Shown here piece after piece: positions 39,155 to 46,530 of a stretch of DNA of 64,000 nucleotides. Made by a program: the position numbers and the translations under genes. The stretch spans positions 62,001-126,000 of the forward strand of contig NZ_JAMOQU010000019.1 of NCBI RefSeq assembly GCF_027063845.1, in the 5' to 3' direction. The number at the start of each line of letters is the position of its first letter. The first letter of the stretch is position 1. This DNA comes from Thermococcus sp. (GTDB lineage: Archaea > Methanobacteriota_B > Thermococci > Thermococcales > Thermococcaceae). The notes under the pieces were generated by a model. It had not been told where the DNA came from, ran no database searches, and saw only the letters and a program-made list of their open reading frames with translations.

Positions 39155-40462
39155 ATGAAGGTTGAGCGCGTTAAGGGGACGAGGGACTTTTTACCGGAGG
39201 AGATGGCGAAGAGGAGATGGGTCTTCGAGAGGATTCGCGAGGTCTTCGAGCGCTATAACTTTCACGAGGTTCTCACGCCAACTTTCGAATACACTGAGCT
39301 CTTCAAGCTCAGGAGCGGTGAGGAAGTTGTAAAACAGCTCTACGCCTTCCTCGACAAGGGCGGGAGGGACATCTCGCTCCGCCCGGATATGACTTCGAGC
39401 GTCGCGAGGCTCTACGTTTCAGCCTTCCAAACGGCTCCGAAGCCCATCAAGTGGTACTACATCGCCAACATGTTCCGCTACGAGGAACCGCAGAGCGGTC
39501 GCTACCGCGAGTTCTGGCAGGCGGGCGTTGAGCTCATCGGGAGCGATAAGGTTGAGGCCGACGCCGAGGTTATAGCGCTCTTCACCGAGAGCTACCTCGC
39601 CACAGGCCTTGAGGACTTCACGGTGAACATCGGCGACCGCGTTCTGCTCGACGAGTTCGCCAAGATGCTCGGCGTCAAAGACGATATCGGGCTCATGAGG
39701 CTCATAGACAAGAAGGACAAGCTTACCCAAGAGGAGTTCGTCAAAGCTTTGAAAGACTTCGGGCTGAGCGATGAAGGAGTCGAGAAGGTTCTCTCGCTGA
39801 TTGAAATTAAGGGCGAGTCAAATGAAGTCCTCCCAAAGGCCGAGGAGCTCTTCACGAGTGAGAAAGCCAAAGCCGAGATAAGGCGCCTCTACGAGCTGGT
39901 TGACCTGCTCGACGCCTATGGAGTCTCGAAATGGATTAGGATTGACCTCGGAATAGCGCGCGGTTTTGACTACTACACGAGCGTGGTTTTTGAGGCGATA
40001 GCGCCGAACGACCTCGGAATCGGCTCGATTGGCGGTGGTGGCCGTTACGACAACCTCATCGAGGTCTTCGGTGGCAAGCCTACGCCAGCGACGGGTTTCG
40101 CAATAGGCATAGAGAGGCTCATCCCGATACTCGAGTGGAAGGGCCTTATACCCGAAATCAGGCTCAGGCCCGACGTTTACGTGATTCCCATCGGAAAGGA
40201 TGTTGAGCTCAGAAAGACGGCCATCGAGGTGGTATCTGCCCTCAGAAGGGCGGGCGTTAAGGCCGACGTCGAGCTTACTGGGAGGAAGCTGAGGAAGGCC
40301 CTCGACCATGCTGGCAGGCTCAACGTGCCGTACGTGGTTCTCATCGGGAAGAGGGATCTCGAGAACGGCAACGTCACGATAAGGGACATGGAAACGGGCG
40401 AGCAGAGGGTCGTGAAGAAAGAAGACGTTGTGAAGGAGCTCTTGGAAGCTCTGGGGCTTTAG
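39155..40462 (+). CDS. hisS: Histidyl-tRNA synthetase
   Basis: 435 residues. Class II synthetase motifs: VKGTRDFLPEE at the N-terminus, motif 2 FRYEEPQSGRYREFWQ, the His-A-binding GIARGFDYYTSVVFE and motif 3 GGRYDNLIEVFGG...TGFAIGIERLI, followed by the alpha/beta anticodon-binding domain (about 330-435). ATG 39155 is preceded by GGTGAGAGGG; the GTG nine nt upstream is part of that ribosome-binding site. It is not in an operon with the neighbours. Confidence 0.95.
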   Translation: MKVERVKGTRDFLPEEMAKRRWVFERIREVFERYNFHEVLTPTFEYTELFKLRSGEEVVKQLYAFLDKGGRDISLRPDMTSSVARLYVSAFQTAPKPIKWYYIANMFRYEEPQSGRYREFWQAGVELIGSDKVEADAEVIALFTESYLATGLEDFTVNIGDRVLLDEFAKMLGVKDDIGLMRLIDKKDKLTQEEFVKALKDFGLSDEGVEKVLSLIEIKGESNEVLPKAEELFTSEKAKAEIRRLYELVDLLDAYGVSKWIRIDLGIARGFDYYTSVVFEAIAPNDLGIGSIGGGGRYDNLIEVFGGKPTPATGFAIGIERLIPILEWKGLIPEIRLRPDVYVIPIGKDVELRKTAIEVVSALRRAGVKADVELTGRKLRKALDHAGRLNVPYVVLIGKRDLENGNVTIRDMETGEQRVVKKEDVVKELLEALGL

Positions 40463-40560
40463 AATTTTTGGCCAATTGTTCTTTTCATTGCACCGTAACT
40501 TTTAAACCTGGTTTTGTGAATTACTGGAGTGTTATGTTATCATGTTAGTTGGTGGAGAAA

Positions 40561-42417
40561 ATGGACAAGCTTGACCCCAAGATGGAAGGGCTCTTAGACA
40601 TATTAAAACAGGCTGAAATGGGAAAACTTGTTTTGCCTCAGTTTCAGAGAGACTTCGTGTGGTCAAGGCAGGATATCGAGGATTTGTTGGTATCTTTGCT
40701 TAATGGGTACTTTGTTGGCACATTTCTTTTCCTCAGAACAGACCCTACAAAACCTCCATTCAAATGGAGACCAATTCAAGGTGTCCGTCTGCCAGTTGAT
40801 AGGGAGGGTAACTATATTGCGGAGCCTGAGGCTATGATTCTTGATGGCCAGCAAAGGATAACGTCACTGCACTATGTTTTTTATGCACCTCCAAAAGATG
40901 TTGTCACACCAAAGTACACCACTAGGCGATACCTCTTTTCTTCTTGAGGCTTGAGGAGTTAGAGAATGGTAATGTTGAAGAAGCCGTGTTTAGCGTAAAT
41001 GAGGACGATGCCGAGAGACACAAGTACTTTGACAAAGCTTATCAGTTTGAGAAAAGGATAGTGCCGTTCACGGAGTTATCCAGCAAGGAAAAGTGGAAGG
41101 CTTGGAAGGATGGGTTTGTTGATTACCATATTGGAAAATATTCCGATGAATTAAAAGATAGAAATGTTGGATTTGATGAAGGGTGGAAACTAGTCCAGGA
41201 GTATAGAAGGTCACTGGAAGAAAAAATTAATGTGTGGGAGAAGTACATTAACAACCTCTTGGACTTTAAAGTCCCAGTCTTGTACTTGCCAAAAATTGGG
41301 CCAGATGACAAACAAAAACTTAGTGAAGTATGCACAATTTTTGAGAAAATGAACAGTACGGGGGTCCGGTTGTCGGTCTTTGATTTACTAACGGCCAGAC
41401 TCTACAAGGAGGGTATTGACCTTCATCAGATGTGGCAGGATACCCTTGATGTATTTGGTAACATCAAGAAATTATCTGAGGACAATCCAGACCTCTTCAA
41501 AGTGTTGCTACTCAGGGCACTGGGGCTTATGAGAGTGCTCAGGGATAAAGATAAGGGTGAGAAGGAGATTAGCGATGTTAAAAACAGGTCTTTGATTAAT
41601 CTGTCACCAGTTGGTTTCGAGGAAGATTGGTGGATTATGGCAAAGTATTTTGACAGAGCCATTGAGAGTTATGAGCACCAATCAAGATGGGTTTGGAGCA
41701 TTCTTGCCAAAGTGGGTTCCATACAAACCCATACTTCCAGTATTGGCGACACTTCTTTACTATGTGGAAGGCACTAAGGAGCTATCCCCCACAGAAAAGA
41801 GCAGGGCATATACCCTGATAAGACAGTGGTACTGGAGTTCGGTGTTCACCGAGAGGTATAGCAGTGCGGTTGAATCCAAGTCTCTGAGCGACACATTGGA
41901 ACTAATAGAAGCCTTCAAGAACTCCGAGTCTGTGCCTTCAATGGTTGCCGACGCGAGGACCAAGATTACATCCCTAAACTTTTATACTGTCTCTCGGAGT
42001 GGGAGTGCAGTTTACAGGGGCATAATGAACTTGATAGCTCTGAATCATGCGAGGGATTTCCTTCAGGTTGATGCTATTGAGTTCCACAATCTGGAAGACC
42101 ATCATATATTTCCCCAAGCCTTTCTGAGGAGGCAGGGATTTGGAAACAAAGATAAGTCGAAAATTAACACTATACTTAATAGGACGCTTATCACTGATGA
42201 GACCAACAGAAAAATCTCAGCGACGTCTCCCAGGGAATATCTCAAATGGATTCCAGGAGATGTGGAGGAAGTTTTAAGGCCACACTTCATTGACTCGGAA
42301 TGCATTGAGGCTATGAAGGAGAACAATTATGAAAGGTTTTTGAAAAGACGAAATGAGCTTATACTTAACAGAATCAAAGAGCTCATAGGTCAGCCTCAGC
42401 CCAAAAACTCAGTTTGA
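40561..42417 (+). pseudogene. GmrSD-like DUF262/HNH protein, interrupted by two frameshifts
   Basis: Reading three open frames in order gives one protein of about 615 residues. Part 1 (from ATG 40561, GGTGGAG ahead) has the DUF262 motifs PQFQRDFVW and DGQQR; it shifts frame in a T/C run near 40936-40944. Part 2 reads in another frame to about 41700, and a second shift returns to the first frame. Part 3 contains a C-terminal HNH-type nuclease motif (EDHHIFPQAFLRR, then NTILNRTLITDETNRKIS), like DUF1524. Together they are a single-chain relative of the type IV restriction enzyme GmrSD, which cuts modified DNA. AT-rich and surely acquired. Real pseudogene or two sequencing errors; both possible. 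Confidence 0.78.
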
Positions 42418-42544
42418 CGCCAATGTTATCTGTGTCCTTGGTATTTAGCTTGAACTCCTTTGCCTTCCTCTTCATCCTCCACTCCTCAAGCCTTCGGACG
42501 AAAGGAGGGCGGGCGCGCCACATTTGGGGTATCCAAAGCCTCAT
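42383..42544 (-). CDS. Small ORF downstream of PLD gene, possibly a gene remnant
   Basis: 53 codons starting with ATG 42544, 3 nt after the stop of the phospholipase-D-like gene, ending inside the tail of the GmrSD-like pseudogene on the opposite strand. The peptide is rich in Arg, Lys and Trp (MRLWIPQMWRARPPFVRR..., then EEWRMKRKAKEFKL). It has no clear ribosome-binding site but its placement suggests coupling. It may be a real small basic protein or the truncated start of a gene cut when the restriction-like element was inserted. Confidence 0.3.
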   Translation of the reverse strand: MRLWIPQMWRARPPFVRRLEEWRMKRKAKEFKLNTKDTDNIGVKLSFWAEADL

Positions 42545-42547
42545 TCT

Positions 42548-43324
42548 CTAAAACCCCCTTCTAATCTCGTTGAAGTAATTCAAGAGAACATCCGCCATTT
42601 CCCTGGACTCGATTCTAACGCTGACCTCGTGGTTCCAGTCGAGAGCGGCTTCGCTCCAGTTGTGGCTCCCAATGTACACGATTCTGCCGTCTATAATGAC
42701 CATCTTCGTGTGAAGGGTCGTTGACGGCGAATCGAAAACTACATCGACGCCGTTGGAGCGCAGGTAGTTGTAAGCGGCCCTGTTGTCATCTATGCTGTTT
42801 TCAAGCACAACGTGAACGCTCACACCCCTCCTTCTGGCCTCAACGAGGGCCCTGATTAGGTCGTTGGCGTGGTCGTAGCTGTCCGCGGGGTCGTACTTCA
42901 TGAGGAACATTGTTACGTAAATGCTCTTCTTGGCGCTTTTCAAGTCGTTTATTAGTCGCATGTAGTACTCTCCATCGATTAGCAGTTCTGGTTGGGAGAA
43001 GTTTTCTTTTGTCCCTTCTTGACCCTTCGTAATGCACTCCCTGTATTTCTCGGCAAGTTCGATTAGGTTCTCGCGGGTCTGATTCAGCGTTGCGTTCAGG
43101 AGGGACAGCTCTTCTGTGCAGCGGGTAAGGTTTTCTCTCAGCTCGGCCTCTGCACTTTTGTTTTCTACAATAACCGTCTTCGTAATAGTGATTGTTTTTG
43201 TGAAAGTTTCTGTTTTCTCCACTGTCACCGTTTTTGTCTTATCTCCTGTTTCCTGGCCGAGGCATCCTGCGGTGAGAATGACCGCAATGATTATGAACAC
43301 CAGCACAGAGTTTTTTGGTCTCAT
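42548..43324 (-). CDS. Lipoprotein with single phospholipase-D-like (HKD) domain
   Basis: 258 residues. The N-terminus is a lipoprotein signal (hydrophobic stretch ending LTAGCLGQ), then a Thr/Glu-rich coiled-coil linker (residues 30-100) and a PLD domain with SIYVTMFLMKYDP, VHVVLENSIDD and HTKMVIIDG (the HxK...D triad) plus GSHNWSEAALDWNHE. One HKD motif per chain implies a dimer, as in Nuc/Zuc-type nucleases. An exported membrane-anchored nuclease or phosphodiesterase is likely, perhaps used in DNA scavenging. Transcribed on the minus strand, divergent from sRNA 4. Confidence 0.85.
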   Translation of the reverse strand: MRPKNSVLVFIIIAVILTAGCLGQETGDKTKTVTVEKTETFTKTITITKTVIVENKSAEAELRENLTRCTEELSLLNATLNQTRENLIELAEKYRECITKGQEGTKENFSQPELLIDGEYYMRLINDLKSAKKSIYVTMFLMKYDPADSYDHANDLIRALVEARRRGVSVHVVLENSIDDNRAAYNYLRSNGVDVVFDSPSTTLHTKMVIIDGRIVYIGSHNWSEAALDWNHEVSVRIESREMADVLLNYFNEIRRGF

Positions 43325-43379
43325 AGAGCATCAGTTCCCCGTGACATTTAAATTACTTATGGGTGAATTGTTGTTGTTT

Positions 43380-43433
43380 GGGATGATGAGTCTGGAGCCC
43401 CCTGATTGGTGACGACGTTTCGCGGGGCTGACC
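43380..43433 (+). ncRNA. C/D box guide sRNA 4, fused to the leader of the coiled-coil gene
   Basis: All four boxes are canonical or nearly so: C GATGATGA (43382-43389), D' CTGA (43402-43405), C' GTGACGA (43409-43415), D CTGA (43428-43431). Guides are exactly 12 nt (GTCTGGAGCCCC and CGTTTCGCGGGG) and GG/CC ends can pair. A TATA-like CATTTAAATTA (43344-43354) lies about 27 nt before the 5' end. Only 4 nt separate its 3' end from the ATG of the next gene. Confidence 0.85.
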
Positions 43434-43437
43434 GGTC

Positions 43438-43689
43438 ATGAAGAGACGTATCTGCCGCGAGTACATCGAGGAGATTGAGAGGCTTGAGCGCTCTATCCGC
43501 GAGCTTGAGGAGGAGATAATAGAGCTGAGGATGCAGTTGAAGCTCAAGGTCGACGAGGTCAACAGGCTTGCCATCGAGAACGCGAGCCTAAGGCACAAGC
43601 TTGAGATGCAAAAGAAGACTTACCAGCGCATGGTCGAACTGCTGAAGAAAATGAAGTTCCCTATAATCCTCCTTCCAGATGATGAGTGA
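43438..43689 (+). CDS. Small coiled-coil protein
   Basis: 83 residues almost entirely helical with heptad-like spacing (EIERLERSIRELEEEIIELRMQ, then RLAIENASLRHKLEMQKKTYQRM), ending in IILLPDDE. It should form a dimeric coiled coil. No ribosome-binding site is visible before ATG 43438 because the C/D sRNA occupies the leader; the gene is apparently read from the sRNA promoter. Function unknown. Codon use and length are plausible for a real gene, and no other frame fits. Confidence 0.6.
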   Translation: MKRRICREYIEEIERLERSIRELEEEIIELRMQLKLKVDEVNRLAIENASLRHKLEMQKKTYQRMVELLKKMKFPIILLPDDE

Positions 43690-43984
43690 TTCGGATGTAG
43701 TCTTGTACTCTTGTATGTATTTGTGTATTATTGTAGTTTTGCTATGTCCCTTAGTACTTTATTGTGTTTTTTCCAATGTAACTAGCTGAGCTCGGATTGC
43801 CCCTACTCCGAATGTTAGAGATTATCTAAATTACTATTAAAAATCTTGGATGTTATATAACCCACAAAGTTTAAATAGAACTTCGACGTTACTCTGTTTT
43901 GTATAACCAGGTTGTGCTACAATCTGTTCTCTAAAATACAGCTCTCAAATACGGCTTGCAATCTTTCCTGTTGGGGGTTGGGGC
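43690..43984. other. AT-rich intergenic region with regulator promoter
   Basis: 295 nt without a gene. The left half is T-rich (a likely termination area for the coiled-coil gene). GTTATATAAC near 43852 is a 10-bp palindrome; AGTTTAAATAG at about 43868-43878 looks like the TATA box of the regulator gene at 43985, giving a leader of about 85 nt. CTGTTCT at 43924-43930 recurs in front of the TasA-like gene (44337-44343). No RNA gene or ORF seen. Confidence 0.4.
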
Positions 43985-44257
43985 ATGAGGCGTTCGAGAG
44001 TTGAAATTATTGCTGATATCCTAGAGTCAGCCAACGGTAAGGGTGCGACAAAGACCCAGATAGTTTACCGAGCGAATCTGAACTTCAAACTGGCCACGAA
44101 CTACATACGGTACCTCCTCCAAAAGGGGTACCTTATTGAAGCCATAGAAGGTAACCGGCGGATATACAGGGTCACGGACAAGGGAAGAACGTTTTTACGC
44201 AGTTTCTCAACGATTTACCGTGAACTAGGTGATTTTGATTCCTTCGATGGCTTTTGA
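43985..44257 (+). CDS. Winged-helix transcriptional regulator upstream of the TasA-like operon
   Basis: 90 residues. SRVEIIADILESANGKGATKTQIVYRANLNF forms the first two helices, KLATNYIRYLLQKGYL the recognition helix and NRRIYRVTDKGRTFL the wing. This is the archaeal PF14947 (HTH_45) type, also seen in ArnR-like regulators of surface appendages. ATG 43985 follows GGGGTTGGGG. It is on the same strand as, and 161 nt before, the TasA-like gene. A role as local regulator of the filament operon is likely; a shared CTGTTCT motif occurs in both promoters. Confidence 0.82.
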   Translation: MRRSRVEIIADILESANGKGATKTQIVYRANLNFKLATNYIRYLLQKGYLIEAIEGNRRIYRVTDKGRTFLRSFSTIYRELGDFDSFDGF

Positions 44258-44327
44258 TTTCTTCCAATGTCTCTGAACTTTGGGTCCTTTCGTTTTCTTT
44301 TCCGGAACAAAGTTACGGATTTCATGT

Positions 44328-44339
44328 CAGAACGTTCTG
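44328..44339. promoter_or_regulatory. 12-bp perfect palindrome upstream of TasA-like operon
   Basis: CAGAACGTTCTG is self-complementary over 12 bp and is followed by TTCTAAACTC, creating a second overlapping dyad (AGAAC-n5-GTTCT). It lies 20-30 bp before the TATA box (CTTATAAAC at about 44361-44369), a position typical for an activator. Candidate site for the winged-helix regulator at 43985. Confidence 0.45.
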
Positions 44340-44390
44340 TTCTAAACTCATTTTCTTGGAGCTTATAAACCTGAAAAATAACATATAGTA

Positions 44391-44405
44391 CGGGCATGTT
44401 GCCCG
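44391..44405 (+). promoter_or_regulatory. 5'-terminal mRNA hairpin before the ribosome-binding site
   Basis: CGGGCA and TGCCCG form a 6-bp stem with a 3-nt TGT loop. The TATA box predicts transcription to begin near 44388-44391, so the mRNA would start with this hairpin. GGAGGTG (44405-44411) follows directly and lies 6 nt before ATG 44418. A stabilising 5' end for a highly expressed subunit mRNA is the likely purpose. Confidence 0.5.
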
Positions 44406-44417
44406 GAGGTGCATGGA

Positions 44418-44996
44418 ATGAAGAGCGGAATCCTGGCCCTGTTGGTTGTTGGTGTTGTACTGTTTGGACTTGGAGCAGGAACTTGGGCGTACTTCGACGA
44501 CACGGAGTCAAGCACTGGGAACTACATAACGGCGGACATTCTTAACCTTAAAGTCAGCCATGATAACAGCACTTGGTACGATGGAACTGACGTTCCCTCG
44601 AGCATTGATTTTGGGATGGTTTATCCCGGTTGGAGTGGTAGCGATAACGTTTACGTCATGAACGAGGGTGGACTTCCAGGTGAAGTCTATCTATACCTGA
44701 ACTACTCCCTCGATGAGAACATCAACCCGGAGTCAGAGACCAACGGTGGACAGACCCTTGCGGATGTTATATACGTTAAGATTTACTACAACGATGCCCT
44801 CGTTTGGGAAGGCTATCTCAAGGACTGGACTTATGACGACCCCGGAAATATGCTTGACCTTGGGCCTCTCAACGGCGGGAAGACCGGAAAGATAACGGTT
44901 GAGGCGTCTATTGACTACAACGACGCTGGAAATGACATCCAGGGTGATAAGCTTATCTTCGATGTCCACCTCTACCTCAAGCAGGTGCAGGAGTGA
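44418..44996 (+). CDS. TasA/camelysin-like secreted protein (SipW-type signal peptide), candidate filament subunit
   Basis: 192 residues. The hydrophobic signal MKSGILALLVVGVVLFGLGAG is followed by TWAYFDDTES, the pattern cleaved by SipW-type peptidases in TasA and CalY proteins and in archaeal bundling-pilus subunits. The mature ~165 residues are beta-rich (NYITADILNLKVSHDNSTWYDG, VMNEGGLPGEVYLYLNY), as expected of a jelly-roll subunit joined by donor-strand exchange. ATG 44418 has a strong GGAGGTG and a hairpin leader. It is first in the operon, and the dedicated peptidase gene is four genes on. Subunit role is inference from the family. Confidence 0.75.
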   Translation: MKSGILALLVVGVVLFGLGAGTWAYFDDTESSTGNYITADILNLKVSHDNSTWYDGTDVPSSIDFGMVYPGWSGSDNVYVMNEGGLPGEVYLYLNYSLDENINPESETNGGQTLADVIYVKIYYNDALVWEGYLKDWTYDDPGNMLDLGPLNGGKTGKITVEASIDYNDAGNDIQGDKLIFDVHLYLKQVQE

Positions 44997-45029
44997 TTCC
45001 CTTTAACCTTTTTACTGGGGTGAGCAGGA

Positions 45030-45788
45030 ATGCGCAGTGCCCTCTTTGCCTTTTTCCTGGTTGGAATCGTTGTATTGGCCGTGGGTTACGGCACATGGGC
45101 ATACTTCAGTGACATTGAGGTCAGTGCCGGAGACTATGTGACTGCTGATACCCTTGACCTCGTGCTCACAGACCACACTAGCGATGCTAACGCTCAGTGG
45201 GGCTATTTTTACATAGCCCCTGGCAGGGTACCTGGGGTGAACGGAGGATATAGTGGGGGTGATAGGGCTATTCATATTTTCAACAACGGTACATACCCCA
45301 ACACCACAGTCGAGATATGGTTCACATTTGAGTGCTATGAAGACAACGATGGTAATTACACAAATGGACTTCAGCCGGGCCCTGAATCAGATACTCTGCA
45401 GACAAATGAGAGTGCTTATCTAATGTTGAATGAAATAACATTAAACACTATGGAGTATACAGATAGTCAGGCTGTCCGTCTCATTTATGACAAAAAACTC
45501 ACTAGTTCCGGGTATGATTACCTTGCTCCAGAGCTCAAAAGCGAGTTCAGTCCTGGACAGGAAATTACCCTTGCGGACTTGGCCAGAATGAAATTCGTGG
45601 GATTGCCAGGTCCGGAGCCTCTCTACGGGACGTTAGACACTAGCAGTAGTCAGTACCTGGATGAGCCCAACACTCAGCTCTCCTTGGATGGTCCCGAAGG
45701 AAAAATGCTAAACTCCAGCCAGAACTACTGGCAGGGCGACGTCTGTATAATGACCGTCCACGTGCGGTTAGTGCAGTCGGAGCCGTGA
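45030..45788 (+). CDS. TasA/camelysin-like secreted protein, second paralog
   Basis: 252 residues. Signal MRSALFAFFLVGIVVLAVGYG then TWAYFSDIEVSAGDYVTADTLDL: the first ~45 residues align with the protein at 44418, so both are processed the same way. The mature part is longer, contains two cysteines (CYED, VCIM) and several N-x-S/T sites, and has an inserted region of about 80 residues after the first strands (residues 100-180). It could be a minor or tip subunit or a second filament type. ATG follows GGGGTGAG; 33 nt after the previous stop; 4-nt overlap region with the next gene. Confidence 0.72.
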   Translation: MRSALFAFFLVGIVVLAVGYGTWAYFSDIEVSAGDYVTADTLDLVLTDHTSDANAQWGYFYIAPGRVPGVNGGYSGGDRAIHIFNNGTYPNTTVEIWFTFECYEDNDGNYTNGLQPGPESDTLQTNESAYLMLNEITLNTMEYTDSQAVRLIYDKKLTSSGYDYLAPELKSEFSPGQEITLADLARMKFVGLPGPEPLYGTLDTSSSQYLDEPNTQLSLDGPEGKMLNSSQNYWQGDVCIMTVHVRLVQSEP

Positions 45789-45793
45789 GCCCC

Positions 45794-46045
45794 ATGCGGG
45801 TTCTCTACGCCATCTTTTTCTTTGTTGCAGTTACGTTCACACTATACCTCCTCACCATGTATGAGGTAGGCAACATTGAACCTCAGGCTTCAAGTGTCTT
45901 TGATAACGTGACCCAGAACGTCAGTGCCACTCCAGCCGAGATGACAATGGCCCTTGGAACGATTTCGTTCCTTGCGAGGGTTGGCCTCGCCGTGGTGTTC
46001 CTGACAATGGCAGTTTACGTAATCTCCGAGCTGGTGATGAAATGA
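45794..46045 (+). CDS. Small membrane protein of the TasA-like operon
   Basis: 83 residues with two membrane helices (about 5-22 and 58-80) and an outside loop of ~35 residues carrying two N-glycosylation sites (NVTQNVSAT). ATG 45794 is preceded by GGAGCCGTGAG; a GTG at 45785 overlapping the previous stop is an alternative. The next gene starts within its last 4 nt. It may anchor or assist the filament machinery; no family recognised. Confidence 0.6.
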   Translation: MRVLYAIFFFVAVTFTLYLLTMYEVGNIEPQASSVFDNVTQNVSATPAEMTMALGTISFLARVGLAVVFLTMAVYVISELVMK

Positions 46046-46530
46046 TGAGGGCTCTCTTGGCATGGCTCGTGGTCGTTTCAATTTTTGTCTACTCGTACTT
46101 CGGCTCGTTTGCTTACTTCTCGGATTCTGCTTCAATAAGGCTGTCGCTTCAAATGGAGCAGACTTCGGTTCAAATCAGCTGTGAAAACCTTACTCTCATT
46201 CACTGTCACTGCTCCTGCCCCTGCTTCTGCGGCTACTACATCCTCAGGGGCATTATTGTTAACACCACCGGCAACTCCACGCTTGATGGAATCTATTTCA
46301 ATAGCAGGGGATGGGTTTTAGGCGGTGTGATTGTTGACAATTCAAGCTTTAGGGTTAGAACTGGCCAGTACATATCCATAAACGCTACTCTATCCCCCGG
46401 GGTTCACAACGTTTCCCTAATCTTCTACAGGACGAATCCCTGCAGAAATGGACATACCATGTACTTGGTGTTCTACATTAATGGTGGAGAGTACCCTCTG
46501 TCAATCGTTCCAAGGTGGTGTCGGCGATGA
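46042..46530 (+). CDS. Cysteine-rich exported protein of the TasA-like operon
   Basis: 162 residues. Signal segment MMRALLAWLVVVSIFVYSYFG followed by SFAYFSDSASIRLSLQ, again close to the SipW-type cleavage pattern (FAYFSDS). The mature part has a striking CENLTLIHCHCSCPCFCGYY cluster of six cysteines and a further two near the C-terminus, plus several N-x-S/T sequons and beta-strand-like segments. It may be a minor, disulfide-stabilised filament component. Start overlaps the preceding gene by 4 nt and the end overlaps the peptidase start by 4 nt, so translation is coupled. Confidence 0.65.
   Translation: MMRALLAWLVVVSIFVYSYFGSFAYFSDSASIRLSLQMEQTSVQISCENLTLIHCHCSCPCFCGYYILRGIIVNTTGNSTLDGIYFNSRGWVLGGVIVDNSSFRVRTGQYISINATLSPGVHNVSLIFYRTNPCRNGHTMYLVFYINGGEYPLSIVPRWCRR

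Noticed and set aside
43676..43720. GATGATGAGTGAT after the coiled-coil gene, like a C box
   Set aside because: These are the last codons and the stop (Asp-Asp-Glu-stop); no D box CTGA follows within guide distance.
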